NCBI RefSeq assembly: GCF_001591345.1
Contig: NZ_BCUS01000058.1
Coordinates: 1 to 37,751 of the forward strand
Source: Variovorax boronicumulans NBRC 103145
GTDB taxonomy: Bacteria > Pseudomonadota > Gammaproteobacteria > Burkholderiales > Burkholderiaceae_C
Reading direction: 5' to 3'
DNA: 37,751 bases
A model generated the notes under the pieces. It was not told where the DNA came from. It saw only the letters and a program-made list of their open reading frames with translations, and made no database searches. Both the position numbers and the translations under genes were made by a program. Positions 7,410 to 15,146 of this stretch are shown here, piece by piece (the first letter of the stretch is position 1; every line of letters begins with the position of its first letter).

Positions 7410-9215
7410 ATGGCCATGCGTACTCACTATTGCGGTCTTGTGACCGAAGCCCTGTTGGGCCAGACCGTCACCCTGTGCGGGTGGGTCAACCGTCGCCGCG
7501 ACCACGGCGGCGTGATCTTCATCGACGTGCGCGACCGCGAAGGCTACGTGCAGGTGGTGTGCGACCCCGACCGCGCCTCGACCTTTGCCGTGGCCGAGAA
7601 CCTGCGCAACGAGTTCTGCGTGCAGATCACCGGCCTGGTGCGTGCGCGCCCCGAAGGCACGACCAACGACAGCCTCAAGAGCGGCAAGATCGAAGTGCTG
7701 TGCCACGAACTGAAGGTGCTCAACCCCTCGGTCACGCCTCCGTTCCTGCTCGACGACGACAACCTGTCGGAAACCACCCGCCTCACGCACCGCGTGCTCG
7801 ACCTGCGCCGCCCGGCCATGCAGCGCAACATGATGCTGCGCTACAAGGTGACGATGGAAACGCGCAAGTTCCTCGATGCCAACGGCTTCATCGACATCGA
7901 GACCCCGATGCTGGGCAAGTCCACGCCCGAAGGCGCACGCGACTACCTCGTGCCCAGCCGCGTGCACGACGGCAGCTTCTTCGCACTGCCGCAGTCGCCC
8001 CAGCTGTTCAAGCAGCTGCTGATGGTGGCCGGCTACGACCGCTACTACCAGATCGTGAAGTGCTTCCGCGACGAAGACCTGCGCGCCGACCGCCAGCCTG
8101 AATTCACGCAGATCGACATCGAGACCTCGTTCCTCGCCGAAGAAGAAATCCGCGAGATGTTCGAAGGCATGATCCGCAACGTGTTCCGCAACGCCGCGGA
8201 CATCGACCTGCCGGTGTTCCCGACCATGAGCTACGCCGACGCGATGTTCAAGTACGGCTCGGACAAGCCCGACCTGCGCGTGAAGCTCGAATTCACCGAA
8301 CTCACCGAGCTGATGAAGCGCGTCGAGTTCAAGGTGTTCTCCAACGCCGCCACCATGGCCGGCGGCCGCGTGGTCGCACTGCGCGTGCCCGGCGGTGGTG
8401 CCGAAGGCGGCCTGTCGCGCGGCGAGATCGATGCGTACCAGGAATTCGTGAAGATCTACGGCGCCAAGGGCCTGGCCTACATCAAGGTCAACGACGCCGC
8501 CGCCGGCCGCGACGGCCTGCAAAGCCCGATCGTCAAGAACCTGGACGACGCGACGCTGGCCGAGATCATTGCCCGCACCGGCGCGCGCAACGGCGACATC
8601 CTGTTCTTCGGCGCCGACAAGGAAAAGGTCGTCAACGACGCCATCGGCGCGCTGCGCGTGAAGATTGGCCACAGCGCCTTCGGCAAGAAAGCGGGCCTGT
8701 TCGACGACCGCTGGGCACCGCTGTGGGTGGTCGACTTCCCGATGTTCGAGTTCGACGAGGAAGGCCAGCGCTGGAGCGCCGTGCACCACCCGTTCACCGC
8801 GCCGAAGGACGGCCATGAAGACCTCATGGACACCGCGCCCGAGAAGTGCATCGCCAAGGCCTACGACATGGTGCTCAACGGCATCGAAATGGGCGGCGGC
8901 TCGGTGCGTATCCACCGCGAGGAAGTGCAGAGCAAGGTGTTCCGCGCGCTGAAGATCAGCGCCGAGGACGCGCAGCTCAAGTTCGGCTTCCTGCTGGACG
9001 CGCTGCAGTACGGCGCGCCGCCGCACGGCGGCATCGCCATCGGCCTGGACCGCCTGGTCATGCTCATGACCGGCGCCGAGTCGATCCGCGACGTGATCGC
9101 CTTCCCCAAGACCCAGCGCGCGCAAGACCTGCTGACGCAGGCGCCGAGCCCGGTCGACGAGAAGCAGCTGCGCGAACTGCACATCAAGCTGCGCAACACG
9201 CCGCAGGCGGCCTGA
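7410..9215 (+). CDS. aspS: Aspartyl-tRNA synthetase
   Basis: A 601-residue class IIb aminoacyl-tRNA synthetase that charges tRNA-Asp. An N-terminal OB-fold anticodon-binding domain (about 1-110, GWVNRRRDHGGVIFIDVRD) is followed by the catalytic core with motif 2 (FRDEDLRADRQPEFTQID) and motif 3 (GIAIGLDRLVML near the C-terminus). The bacterial GAD insertion lies between them (about 290-425). The ATG at 7410 has GGAAG 8 bases upstream; the ATG at 7416 is a less well-spaced alternative. Bacterial-type AspRS may be non-discriminating in organisms using GatCAB for Asn-tRNA; this cannot be decided from the window. Confidence 0.98.
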   Translation: MAMRTHYCGLVTEALLGQTVTLCGWVNRRRDHGGVIFIDVRDREGYVQVVCDPDRASTFAVAENLRNEFCVQITGLVRARPEGTTNDSLKSGKIEVLCHELKVLNPSVTPPFLLDDDNLSETTRLTHRVLDLRRPAMQRNMMLRYKVTMETRKFLDANGFIDIETPMLGKSTPEGARDYLVPSRVHDGSFFALPQSPQLFKQLLMVAGYDRYYQIVKCFRDEDLRADRQPEFTQIDIETSFLAEEEIREMFEGMIRNVFRNAADIDLPVFPTMSYADAMFKYGSDKPDLRVKLEFTELTELMKRVEFKVFSNAATMAGGRVVALRVPGGGAEGGLSRGEIDAYQEFVKIYGAKGLAYIKVNDAAAGRDGLQSPIVKNLDDATLAEIIARTGARNGDILFFGADKEKVVNDAIGALRVKIGHSAFGKKAGLFDDRWAPLWVVDFPMFEFDEEGQRWSAVHHPFTAPKDGHEDLMDTAPEKCIAKAYDMVLNGIEMGGGSVRIHREEVQSKVFRALKISAEDAQLKFGFLLDALQYGAPPHGGIAIGLDRLVMLMTGAESIRDVIAFPKTQRAQDLLTQAPSPVDEKQLRELHIKLRNTPQAA

Positions 9216-9222
9216 TGCAGCC

Positions 9223-9699
9223 ATGACGACCGGCACCCGGCCCTGGAAGATCCCGGAGTCGGTGCTGGTCGTGATCCACACGTCGGCACTCGATGTGCTG
9301 CTCATCCGGCGTGCGGATGCCGAGTCCGACTTCTGGCAGTCGGTCACCGGCAGCAAAGACGCCCTCGACGAGCCGCTCGCGCTCACGGCCGCCCGCGAGG
9401 TCGCCGAGGAAACCGGCATCCAGTGCGGCGAGGGCACGCCGCTGGCGTCGCAACTGGTCAACTGGCAGCTGCGCAACGTCTACGAGATCTACCCGGGCTG
9501 GCGCGCGCGCTACGAACCCGGCATCACCCACAACACCGAGCACCTGTTCGGCCTGTGCGTGCCCGAACGCCTGACGCCCGTGCTCGATCCGCGCGAGCAC
9601 ACCGACTGGCAATGGCTGCCGTACCACGAGGCGGCCGACGCCTGCTTTTCCCCGTCGAACGCCGAAGCCATTCTGTTGCTGCCAGAATTTGCGCGATGA
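9223..9699 (+). CDS. nudB: Dihydroneopterin triphosphate diphosphatase (Nudix), NudB
   Basis: A 158-residue Nudix hydrolase. It matches NudB, which removes pyrophosphate from dihydroneopterin triphosphate in folate synthesis. The Nudix box runs from Gly43 to Ile66 with E50-x7-R58-E59 and E62-E63-x-G65. The spacing between the first Gly and the first Glu is one residue longer than the classic GX5E pattern, although the adjacent Asp49 occupies the canonical position. folE, the previous enzyme of the pathway, lies two genes downstream, which supports the assignment. It follows aspS by 7 bases and overlaps the next gene by 4 bases. Confidence 0.9.
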   Translation: MTTGTRPWKIPESVLVVIHTSALDVLLIRRADAESDFWQSVTGSKDALDEPLALTAAREVAEETGIQCGEGTPLASQLVNWQLRNVYEIYPGWRARYEPGITHNTEHLFGLCVPERLTPVLDPREHTDWQWLPYHEAADACFSPSNAEAILLLPEFAR

Positions 9700-10466
9700 A
9701 CCCACCGGCCGCCGCAGCAGCAGCAACGCAGAACCTCCGGGTCGCGACCTACAACATCCACAAGGGTGTGCAGGGGATCGGGCCGGCGCGTCGGCTCGAA
9801 ATCCACAACCTGGGCCATGCCATCGAGCAGCTCGATGCCGACATCGTCTGCCTGCAGGAAGTGCGCAAGATGAACCGCCAGGCCGCCGCCCGTTTTCCGC
9901 GCTGGCCCGAACTGCCGCAGGCCGACTTTCTGGCGCCCGAGGGCTACACGGCCGTCTACGAGACCAACGCCGTCACGCGCCACGGCGAGCACGGCAACGC
10001 GCTGCTCACGCGCTGGCCGGTGATCCGCACCAGCCACCAGGACATCTCCGACCACCGCTTCGAACAGCGCGGCCTGCTGCATGCCGTGATCGACGTCGAA
10101 GGGCGCCGGGTGCACGCCATCGTGGTGCACCTGGGGCTCATCAAGGGCAGCCGCGTGCGGCAGGTGGCCCGGCTGCGCGAGTTCATCGAGCGCGAGGTGC
10201 CAATCGACGAGGCCGTGGTGGTGGCCGGCGATTTCAACGACTGGGGTGCGCGCATGCGCTACGCCATGAACGCCATGGGCCTGCGTGACACCAGCGACCT
10301 GCGCGGCCCGCGCACGCTCACATACCCCTCGCGCCTGCCCGTGACGCAGCTCGATTTCGTCTATGGCCGCCAGCTCGAACCGCTGGCCTGCAACGTGCCG
10401 CGCGGCCCGATCTGGGCCCGCATGTCCGACCACCTTCCACTGGTAGCCGACTTCGCGCTGGCCTGA
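9696..10466 (+). CDS. Endonuclease/exonuclease/phosphatase family protein, YbhP-like
   Basis: A 256-residue metal-dependent phosphodiesterase of the EEP superfamily. Catalytic landmarks are present: Asn20 (ATYNIHKG), Glu55 (IVCLQEV), the His of VVHLGL (145), GDFND (178-182) and SDH (244-246). Overall it resembles E. coli YbhP, which sits beside the cardiolipin synthase gene clsB. The start overlaps the nudB stop by 4 bases. No clsB-like gene follows here; instead a structured 95-base intergenic segment leads to folE. The substrate is unknown; DNA, a phospholipid or a small phosphodiester are all possible. Confidence 0.88.
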   Translation: MNPPAAAAAATQNLRVATYNIHKGVQGIGPARRLEIHNLGHAIEQLDADIVCLQEVRKMNRQAAARFPRWPELPQADFLAPEGYTAVYETNAVTRHGEHGNALLTRWPVIRTSHQDISDHRFEQRGLLHAVIDVEGRRVHAIVVHLGLIKGSRVRQVARLREFIEREVPIDEAVVVAGDFNDWGARMRYAMNAMGLRDTSDLRGPRTLTYPSRLPVTQLDFVYGRQLEPLACNVPRGPIWARMSDHLPLVADFALA

Positions 10467-10467
10467 G

Positions 10468-10562
10468 CTCGCCCCCAGGCTTCGCGCACTGCGTGTCGCT
10501 TCTCCAACCCCCTGCCGGGGGCAACACCAGCGGCCCGGCAAAGCCGGTTCCGCGGTGTTTCC
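10468..10562. repeat. Structured intergenic segment, probable dispersed REP-like element
   Basis: Between the YbhP-like gene and folE. It contains a CCCCC-TGCC-GGGGG hairpin (10508-10521) and a long nested hairpin (10523-10559): outer arms AACACC / GGTGTT, then GCGG / CCGC, then CCGGC-AAA-GCCGG. I recall very similar segments scattered between genes of Variovorax and relatives, but there is no second copy in this window. It could also end transcription before folE. Confidence 0.45.
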
Positions 10563-10605
10563 CCTCTAGCGGTGCTGAAAAAGGGTTCACTGATACCATC
10601 TGCGG

Positions 10606-11337
10606 ATGCTGAGGAAAACCGACGTCGAACCGCTTCCCGATCGAAAAGACGATGACGAGGGCACGCCCGTCTCCGTCAAGATCCGCGAGCGACTGAATGC
10701 AGCGCGCAAGCGTTTCAACGCCAACGACAACATCGCGGAGTTCATCCAGCCGGGCGAACTGGAGTCGCTGCTCGACGAGGTCGAGGTCAAGATGAAGGGC
10801 GTGCTCGAGAGCCTGGTCATCGACGTCGAGAACGACCACAACACCGACAACACTGCGCGCCGCGTGGCCAAGATGTACCTCAACGAGGTGTTCCGCGGCC
10901 GCTATGTGCCGGCACCTCCGCTCACCGAGTTTCCCAACGCCGAGCACCTGAACGAGCTGATGATCGTCGGCCCGATCACCGTGCGCAGCGCCTGCTCGCA
11001 CCACTTCTGCCCGATCATCGGCAAGCTGTGGATCGGCGTGATGCCCAACGAGCACACCAACGTGATCGGCCTGTCCAAGTACGCGCGCCTGGCCGAATGG
11101 GTCATGGGCCGTCCGCAGATCCAGGAAGAAGCCGTGGTGCAGCTGGCCGACCTGATCCAGGAAAAGACGCAGCCCGACGGCCTCGCACTGGTCATGGAGG
11201 CCGAGCACTTCTGCATGGCCTGGCGCGGCGTGAAGGAAATGGACAGCAAGATGATCAATTCCGTCATGCGCGGCGTGTTCCTGAAAGACCCGAGCCTGCG
11301 CCGCGAATTCCTGTCTCTCCTGCCAAGAAAGAGCTGA
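10606..11337 (+). CDS. folE: GTP cyclohydrolase I
   Basis: A 243-residue FolE converting GTP to 7,8-dihydroneopterin triphosphate, the first step to folate and also the precursor used by QueD for queuosine. The zinc ligands Cys130, His133 and Cys203 are visible in ITVRSACSHHFCPIIGK and EAEHFCMAWRG, and the HNTDNTARRVAKMY segment is typical. The N-terminal 25 residues are charged and variable. No strong ribosome binding site precedes the ATG. The BLUF gene starts 3 bases after its stop codon. Confidence 0.97.
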   Translation: MLRKTDVEPLPDRKDDDEGTPVSVKIRERLNAARKRFNANDNIAEFIQPGELESLLDEVEVKMKGVLESLVIDVENDHNTDNTARRVAKMYLNEVFRGRYVPAPPLTEFPNAEHLNELMIVGPITVRSACSHHFCPIIGKLWIGVMPNEHTNVIGLSKYARLAEWVMGRPQIQEEAVVQLADLIQEKTQPDGLALVMEAEHFCMAWRGVKEMDSKMINSVMRGVFLKDPSLRREFLSLLPRKS

Positions 11338-11340
11338 GCC

Positions 11341-11763
11341 ATGCTGGTCCGACTTCTCTATGCCAGTCGCGCCGTCGATACCAGCCCCGAGGCGATCGAG
11401 GCGATCCTCGCGAAATCGCGCACGCACAACCCGGCCTGCGGCATCACCGGCATCCTCTGCTACGGTGCCGGCACTTTCCTGCAGGCGATCGAGGGCGGGC
11501 GCGACGCCATCAGCGATCTCTACGGCCACATCCAGCGCGATCCGCGCCACAAGGACGTGGTGCTGCTGCACTACGAAGAAATCTCCGAGCGCCGTTTCGG
11601 CGGCTGGACGATGGGGCAGGTCAACCTCTCCAAGCTCAACGCCTCGACGCTGCTGAAGTACTCCGAGAAGCCCGAGCTCGACCCCTACAAGGTCTCGGGC
11701 AAGGTCTCGCTCGCGCTGCTCGAAGAACTGATGGCCACCGCGGCCATCGTCGGCCGCCACTGA
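11341..11763 (+). CDS. BLUF-domain blue-light sensor (short form)
   Basis: A 140-residue protein consisting of one BLUF domain (about 1-95) plus a short C-terminal helical extension. BLUF domains bind FAD and sense blue light through a Tyr-Gln hydrogen-bond switch. The key residues are all present with the spacing of AppA: Tyr7, Asn30, Gln48, Trp89 and Met91. There is no attached EAL, GGDEF or cyclase domain, so signalling must go through a partner protein. It starts 3 bases after folE, so the two genes are almost certainly co-transcribed, and translation may be coupled. The partner is unknown. Confidence 0.93.
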   Translation: MLVRLLYASRAVDTSPEAIEAILAKSRTHNPACGITGILCYGAGTFLQAIEGGRDAISDLYGHIQRDPRHKDVVLLHYEEISERRFGGWTMGQVNLSKLNASTLLKYSEKPELDPYKVSGKVSLALLEELMATAAIVGRH

Positions 11764-11779
11764 TCCCGGTTCGACCGGG

Positions 11780-12661
11780 GTGCCACTTTCCGCTTTCGCG
11801 CTGATCCTGCTGGCTGGCGTCATCCACGCCAGTTGGAACATCGCCGCCAAGAAGGCGAACGGCGATTCGCGCTTCGCGTTCCAGAGCGGCGTGTTCATGG
11901 CCGTGGTGTGGGCGCCCGTGGGCATCACGCTCGGCTGGAGCGTCGTGCCGACCTGGGGCACGAAGGAGTGGGCCTTCATCGTGCTGAGCGGCGTGCTGCA
12001 CGTCTTCTATTACGTCGTGCTGCTGCGCGGCTACCGCAAGTCGGACCTCACGGTGGTCTACCCGCTGGCGCGCGGCTCGGGGCCGCTGCTGTCGTCGCTG
12101 GTCGCGATCCTGTTCCTGGGCGAGAAGATCAGCCTCGTCGGCGTGGCCGGCATCTTCGGCGTGGTGCTCGGCGTGTTCCTGGTGGCCGGCGGCCCGCGCC
12201 TCTTTCACAAGAAGCATGACCCGGTGCAGCGCGAACGCGTGCACAAGGGCATGCGCTACGGCGTGCTGACCGGCGCCTTCATCGCGGCCTACACGGTCAC
12301 CGACAGCTACGCCGTCAAGTTCCTCGCGATGTCGCCGATCCTGCTCGACTACATGAGCAACTTCGTGCGCCTCGTGCTGCTGCTGCCTGCCGCGCTGCAG
12401 GACCGCGCGACCACCGTGCGCATGTGGCGTGAGCAGTGGAAGTACGCGCTGCTGGTGGCGGCGATCAGCCCCGTCTCGTACGTGCTGGTGCTGTACGCGG
12501 TGCAGCAGGCGCCCATCTCGCACGTCGCGCCGGCGCGCGAGGTGTCGATGCTGTTCGCCGCGCTGATCGGCGGGCACCTGCTGCGCGAAGGCGACCGCAT
12601 GCTGCGGCTGCTGGGCGCGCTGTTCATCGCGGCCGGCGTGATCGCGCTCGCATTGGGTTGA
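11780..12661 (+). CDS. EamA/DMT family transporter
   Basis: A 293-residue polytopic protein with about ten hydrophobic helices arranged as two EamA repeats (about 3-140 and 147-292), the drug/metabolite transporter architecture. The first helix carries GVIHASWN, typical of the family. The start is GTG, 16 bases after the BLUF stop; a GGTTCGACCGGGG stretch offers only a weak ribosome binding site. The substrate cannot be deduced; relatives export amino acids or metabolites. It is followed 13 bases later by the DUF429 gene. Confidence 0.88.
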   Translation: MPLSAFALILLAGVIHASWNIAAKKANGDSRFAFQSGVFMAVVWAPVGITLGWSVVPTWGTKEWAFIVLSGVLHVFYYVVLLRGYRKSDLTVVYPLARGSGPLLSSLVAILFLGEKISLVGVAGIFGVVLGVFLVAGGPRLFHKKHDPVQRERVHKGMRYGVLTGAFIAAYTVTDSYAVKFLAMSPILLDYMSNFVRLVLLLPAALQDRATTVRMWREQWKYALLVAAISPVSYVLVLYAVQQAPISHVAPAREVSMLFAALIGGHLLREGDRMLRLLGALFIAAGVIALALG

Positions 12662-12674
12662 CCGAAGGCGGGCG

Positions 12675-13499
12675 ATGCTCTTCGGCTGCGATTTCTCGAG
12701 CGCACCGACCGCCCGTAAGCCCATCGTCGTGGCCGTCGGTGAACTGGCCGGCACGGACGCCGTCACGCTGACCGGCCTGCATCGCTTCGCCACGCTCGAC
12801 GCCTGGGGCCAGTGGCTCGACAGCAGCACACCCGCCTGGGTTGGCGGGTTCGACTTTCCCTTCGGCCTGCCGCGCGAATTGATCGAGCACTTGCAGTGGC
12901 CGACCGCGTGGGACGCGCTGATCGCCCACTACGCCGGCCTGAGCCGCGCCGAGATCCGCGACACCTTCGCCGCCTTCTGCGCGGCGCGTCCGGTCGGCGG
13001 CAAGTTCGCGCACCGTGCGACCGACGCGCCGGCCGGATCGAGCCCGTCGATGAAGTGGGTGAACCCGCCGGTCGCCTACATGCTGCACGCCGGCGTGCCG
13101 CGCCTGCTCGCCGCCGGCGCCACCTTGCCGGGCCTGCACACGGGCACCCACAAGGAACGCATCGCGCTGGAGGCGTATCCCGGACTGCTGGCCCGCGAGC
13201 TGATCGGCCGGCGCAGCTACAAGAGCGACGACCTCGCGCGCCAGTCGCCCGAGCGCGAAGCCGCGCGCACCGACCTGCTGGCCGCGCTGGAAGCCGGGCG
13301 CACGCGGCTCGGCCTGCGCCTCCAACTCACGGCCGCACAGCGCAACGGGCTGCGTGCCGACGCCAAGGGCGACGAACTCGACGCGGTGCTGTGCCTGCTG
13401 CAGGCCGCCTGGGCCCGCCGGCGCGCCGACAGCCCCGGTCCGGGCTACGGATTGCCGGGGTCCATGGACCCGCTCGAAGGCTGGATCGTCAGCGCCTGA
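12675..13499 (+). CDS. DUF429 family protein
   Basis: A 274-residue protein of the DUF429 family, which is predicted to have an RNase H-like fold. The opening GCDFSSAPT carries the acidic residue expected on the first strand, with further conserved acidic residues in GGFDFPFGLP (about 55-64) and KGDELDAVLCLLQAAW near the C-terminus. Family function is not established; nuclease or phosphotransfer activity has been suggested from the fold. It ends the rightward run that begins at aspS. Confidence 0.82.
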   Translation: MLFGCDFSSAPTARKPIVVAVGELAGTDAVTLTGLHRFATLDAWGQWLDSSTPAWVGGFDFPFGLPRELIEHLQWPTAWDALIAHYAGLSRAEIRDTFAAFCAARPVGGKFAHRATDAPAGSSPSMKWVNPPVAYMLHAGVPRLLAAGATLPGLHTGTHKERIALEAYPGLLARELIGRRSYKSDDLARQSPEREAARTDLLAALEAGRTRLGLRLQLTAAQRNGLRADAKGDELDAVLCLLQAAWARRRADSPGPGYGLPGSMDPLEGWIVSA

Positions 13500-13576
13500 G
13501 CCGCCTGCCGTCGCTTGCTTGTCCTACAGCGCTTCGGGCCTGCCGCGACACCCGGGCGCGGGCGGTGGGGACTAGA

Positions 13577-13603
13577 TTGACTGGCGTGGACCAAGCCGGT
13601 CCA
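13577..13603 (+). promoter_or_regulatory. Candidate promoter/operator of the BON lipoprotein gene
   Basis: TTGACT at 13577-13582 resembles a -35 element. It is followed at 13587-13603 by an inverted repeat, TGGACC and GGTCCA around a 5-base spacer. No clear -10 hexamer lies at the standard distance. The palindrome sits where an operator would block polymerase. The gene itself has a strong ribosome binding site (AGGAGG) just before the ATG. Confidence 0.35.
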
Positions 13604-13634
13604 TGTACCCATTCCGACCGCAGGAGGATTTCCC

Positions 13635-14129
13635 ATGACAACGTCGAACCGTTCCCTCGCTCCCTTTGCCACCTCGCGCACCTGGCTCGCCGTGCTCGCA
13701 GCCGGCGCCGCGCTGACCCTGGCCGCCTGCGACAAGCCGGGCAACCAGACTGCCGGTGAGAAGCTCGACAGCGCCGTCGCCAAGACCGAGCAGGCGGCCT
13801 CCGATGCCAAGGCCAAGACCGAACAGGCCGCGGCCGACGCCAAGACCGGCATGGCCGGCGCCACCGCCGATGTGAAGGAAGCCGCCAAGGACGCCACCGC
13901 TGCCGTCACCGCCACGGTCGACGACGCCGCGATCACCGCCTCGGTCTCGGCCGGCCTGGCCAAGGACCCGGACCTGAGCGCGATCAAGATCGACGTCGAC
14001 ACCAAGGGCGGCGCCGTGAGCCTCAAGGGTCCGGCACCGACGGCCGCCGCCAAGTCGCGCGCCGAGGAGATCGCCAAGGCCGTGCAAGGCGTGAAGTCGG
14101 TGAACAACCAGCTCGAAGTGAAGGGCTGA
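13635..14129 (+). CDS. BON-domain lipoprotein with LEA-like repeats
   Basis: A 164-residue lipoprotein. The signal peptide ends in the lipobox LAAC with Cys32 as lipidation site and Asp33 at +2, which in E. coli would favour inner-membrane retention. Residues 45-95 are Ala/Lys/Glu-rich, including two 11-residue repeats (AKTEQAASDAK and AKTEQAAADAK, encoded by a 33-base tandem repeat at 13779-13844), resembling the amphipathic repeats of LEA proteins. A BON domain follows (about 97-162; DLSAIKIDVDTKGGAVSLKG). BON proteins such as OsmY are periplasmic, membrane-binding and osmotically induced. Its neighbours, a YqjDE-like set, fit envelope stress. Confidence 0.87.
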   Translation: MTTSNRSLAPFATSRTWLAVLAAGAALTLAACDKPGNQTAGEKLDSAVAKTEQAASDAKAKTEQAAADAKTGMAGATADVKEAAKDATAAVTATVDDAAITASVSAGLAKDPDLSAIKIDVDTKGGAVSLKGPAPTAAAKSRAEEIAKAVQGVKSVNNQLEVKG

Positions 14130-14152
14130 CCGGTCCTTCTGCGTCAAGCAGC

Positions 14153-14179
14153 AAAAAGCCCGGCTCGGCCGGGCTTTTT
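14153..14179. terminator. Bidirectional intrinsic terminator
   Basis: GCCCGGC and GCCGGGC (14158-14164 and 14168-14174) around a TCG loop, with AAAAA before and TTTTT after. It works as a terminator read from either strand. It lies between the BON lipoprotein gene and the convergent YqjK-position gene, so it should end both transcripts. Confidence 0.9.
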
Positions 14180-14211
14180 CTTGTCTGCGTGCAGCACGCG
14201 TTGGCGCGACG

Positions 14212-14724
14212 TCAGGGCGGGTCCTGCCGTGGCGGCCGCGCGGGCTTCTGCAGCAGCGTGTTGACCAGGTCGGCCACGTCGGAGGTCTTGAGCACCGCCG
14301 CGATCACGGCCGTGGCCGAGAGCAGCCGCCAGGGCCGCACGAGCACCAGCAGCGAGCCCGTGGCGGCCGCGGCGGCCATGAGCTTGACGGGCTCGGTGCG
14401 GGCGTAGTGTTCGAGCAGGGGGCGGGCCAGCTGGCCGGCCGCGTGCGCGGGATGGCGGCGCCACCAGCGCTGCACCACGCCGCGCGCCATCGCGCTCCAG
14501 ACGTTGTGGCGGCGCCCCGGCGAGGCGGGCGGCGCATCGCCAGCGTCGGTGTGTGCGTATTCGAGATCGTCGTCGGCGTCGCCGGCGGCCAGGGCGCGAT
14601 GGGGCGCCGGGGCGTCGGGCTCGCCGCCGTTCAGTTGCCGCACGAGCGCGCGGCGAGAAAGGGCCAGCCGCTGTTGCGGCGTGAGTTGCGCTGCGCCAGG
14701 GCGGCGGGAATCAGGGCTGCTCAT
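14212..14724 (-). CDS. Uncharacterised protein in YqjK position
   Basis: A 170-residue protein starting at the ATG at 14724, which overlaps the end of the YqjE-like gene by 14 bases. The N-terminal region contains LTPQQRLALSRRALVRQL, then a variable Asp/Pro/Ala-rich linker. The C-terminal half has a Trp/Arg-rich segment (MARGVVQRWWRRHPAH) and two short hydrophobic stretches (about 112-125 and 133-147). It occupies the third place of a yqjD-yqjE-yqjK-like order but is longer than E. coli YqjK and is not clearly homologous, so only the position suggests a related role at the inner membrane. Confidence 0.7.
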   Translation of the reverse strand: MSSPDSRRPGAAQLTPQQRLALSRRALVRQLNGGEPDAPAPHRALAAGDADDDLEYAHTDAGDAPPASPGRRHNVWSAMARGVVQRWWRRHPAHAAGQLARPLLEHYARTEPVKLMAAAAATGSLLVLVRPWRLLSATAVIAAVLKTSDVADLVNTLLQKPARPPRQDPP

Positions 14725-15094
14725 GGCGGGCTCCGGCGGCATGCAGCGCGTCGAGGTCCGCGGCCAGCTGGGCGCGCAGATCGTCGAAGCCGTAGTTCGG
14801 ACTCGGGCGGGTGGCGATCCAGGTGCAGATCGCTGCGATCACCACCGCCACGGCGGGCACGGCCACCAGCACCCAGTGGAAGCTGCCGTGCAGCACGCCG
14901 AGCAGCACGGCCACGCCGATCAGCCCGAGGGCGAGCACGGCGGTGGCCACGGCCAGGACGCCCGCGACCAGTCGGGCAACCAAGCCGCGTCCCGCCACGG
15001 CACTCTCCTGCCGGACAAGGGCGGCGTAGTTGGCGATGTGATCGGCAATGAGCTCCGGGTGCCCGAGCACCGTCGAGAAGATCGGATGAAGCAT
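14711..15094 (-). CDS. YqjE-like / phage holin family (DUF1469-type) membrane protein
   Basis: A 127-residue protein with a central pair of hydrophobic helices (about residues 37-65 and 70-93) flanked by soluble ends. This architecture and the sequence (ANYAALVRQESAVAGRGLVARLVAG) fit the YqjE / holin superfamily III group of small inner-membrane proteins. It follows the YqjD/ElaB-like gene and overlaps the next gene by 14 bases. In E. coli the yqjCDEK set is stress- and stationary-phase-linked. The 'holin' in the family name does not imply phage origin here; no phage genes are nearby. Confidence 0.78.
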   Translation of the reverse strand: MLHPIFSTVLGHPELIADHIANYAALVRQESAVAGRGLVARLVAGVLAVATAVLALGLIGVAVLLGVLHGSFHWVLVAVPAVAVVIAAICTWIATRPSPNYGFDDLRAQLAADLDALHAAGARHEQP

Positions 15095-15146
15095 GTGCGA
15101 GGGTGGTCGGGCGGGGTCGGTCGGTCAGTGGCGATGCAACAGCGGA

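Noticed and set aside
9265..9440. A defective Nudix box in nudB
   Set aside because: The first Gly-Glu spacing is one residue longer than classic, but Asp49 occupies the canonical position and the catalytic E50-x7-RE-x2-EE part is intact, so loss of function is not supported.
7353..9476. A 707-codon leftward open frame opposite aspS
   Set aside because: Shadow of aspS; no recognisable protein features.
13779..13844. CRISPR-like or satellite repeat
   Set aside because: Only two adjacent copies in frame within a lipoprotein gene, with substitutions mostly at third positions; it is a coding repeat.
14711..15094. Prophage remnant (holin)
   Set aside because: The family name includes holin, but the gene lies in a yqjDE-like set with no phage structural, integrase or lysis genes nearby.
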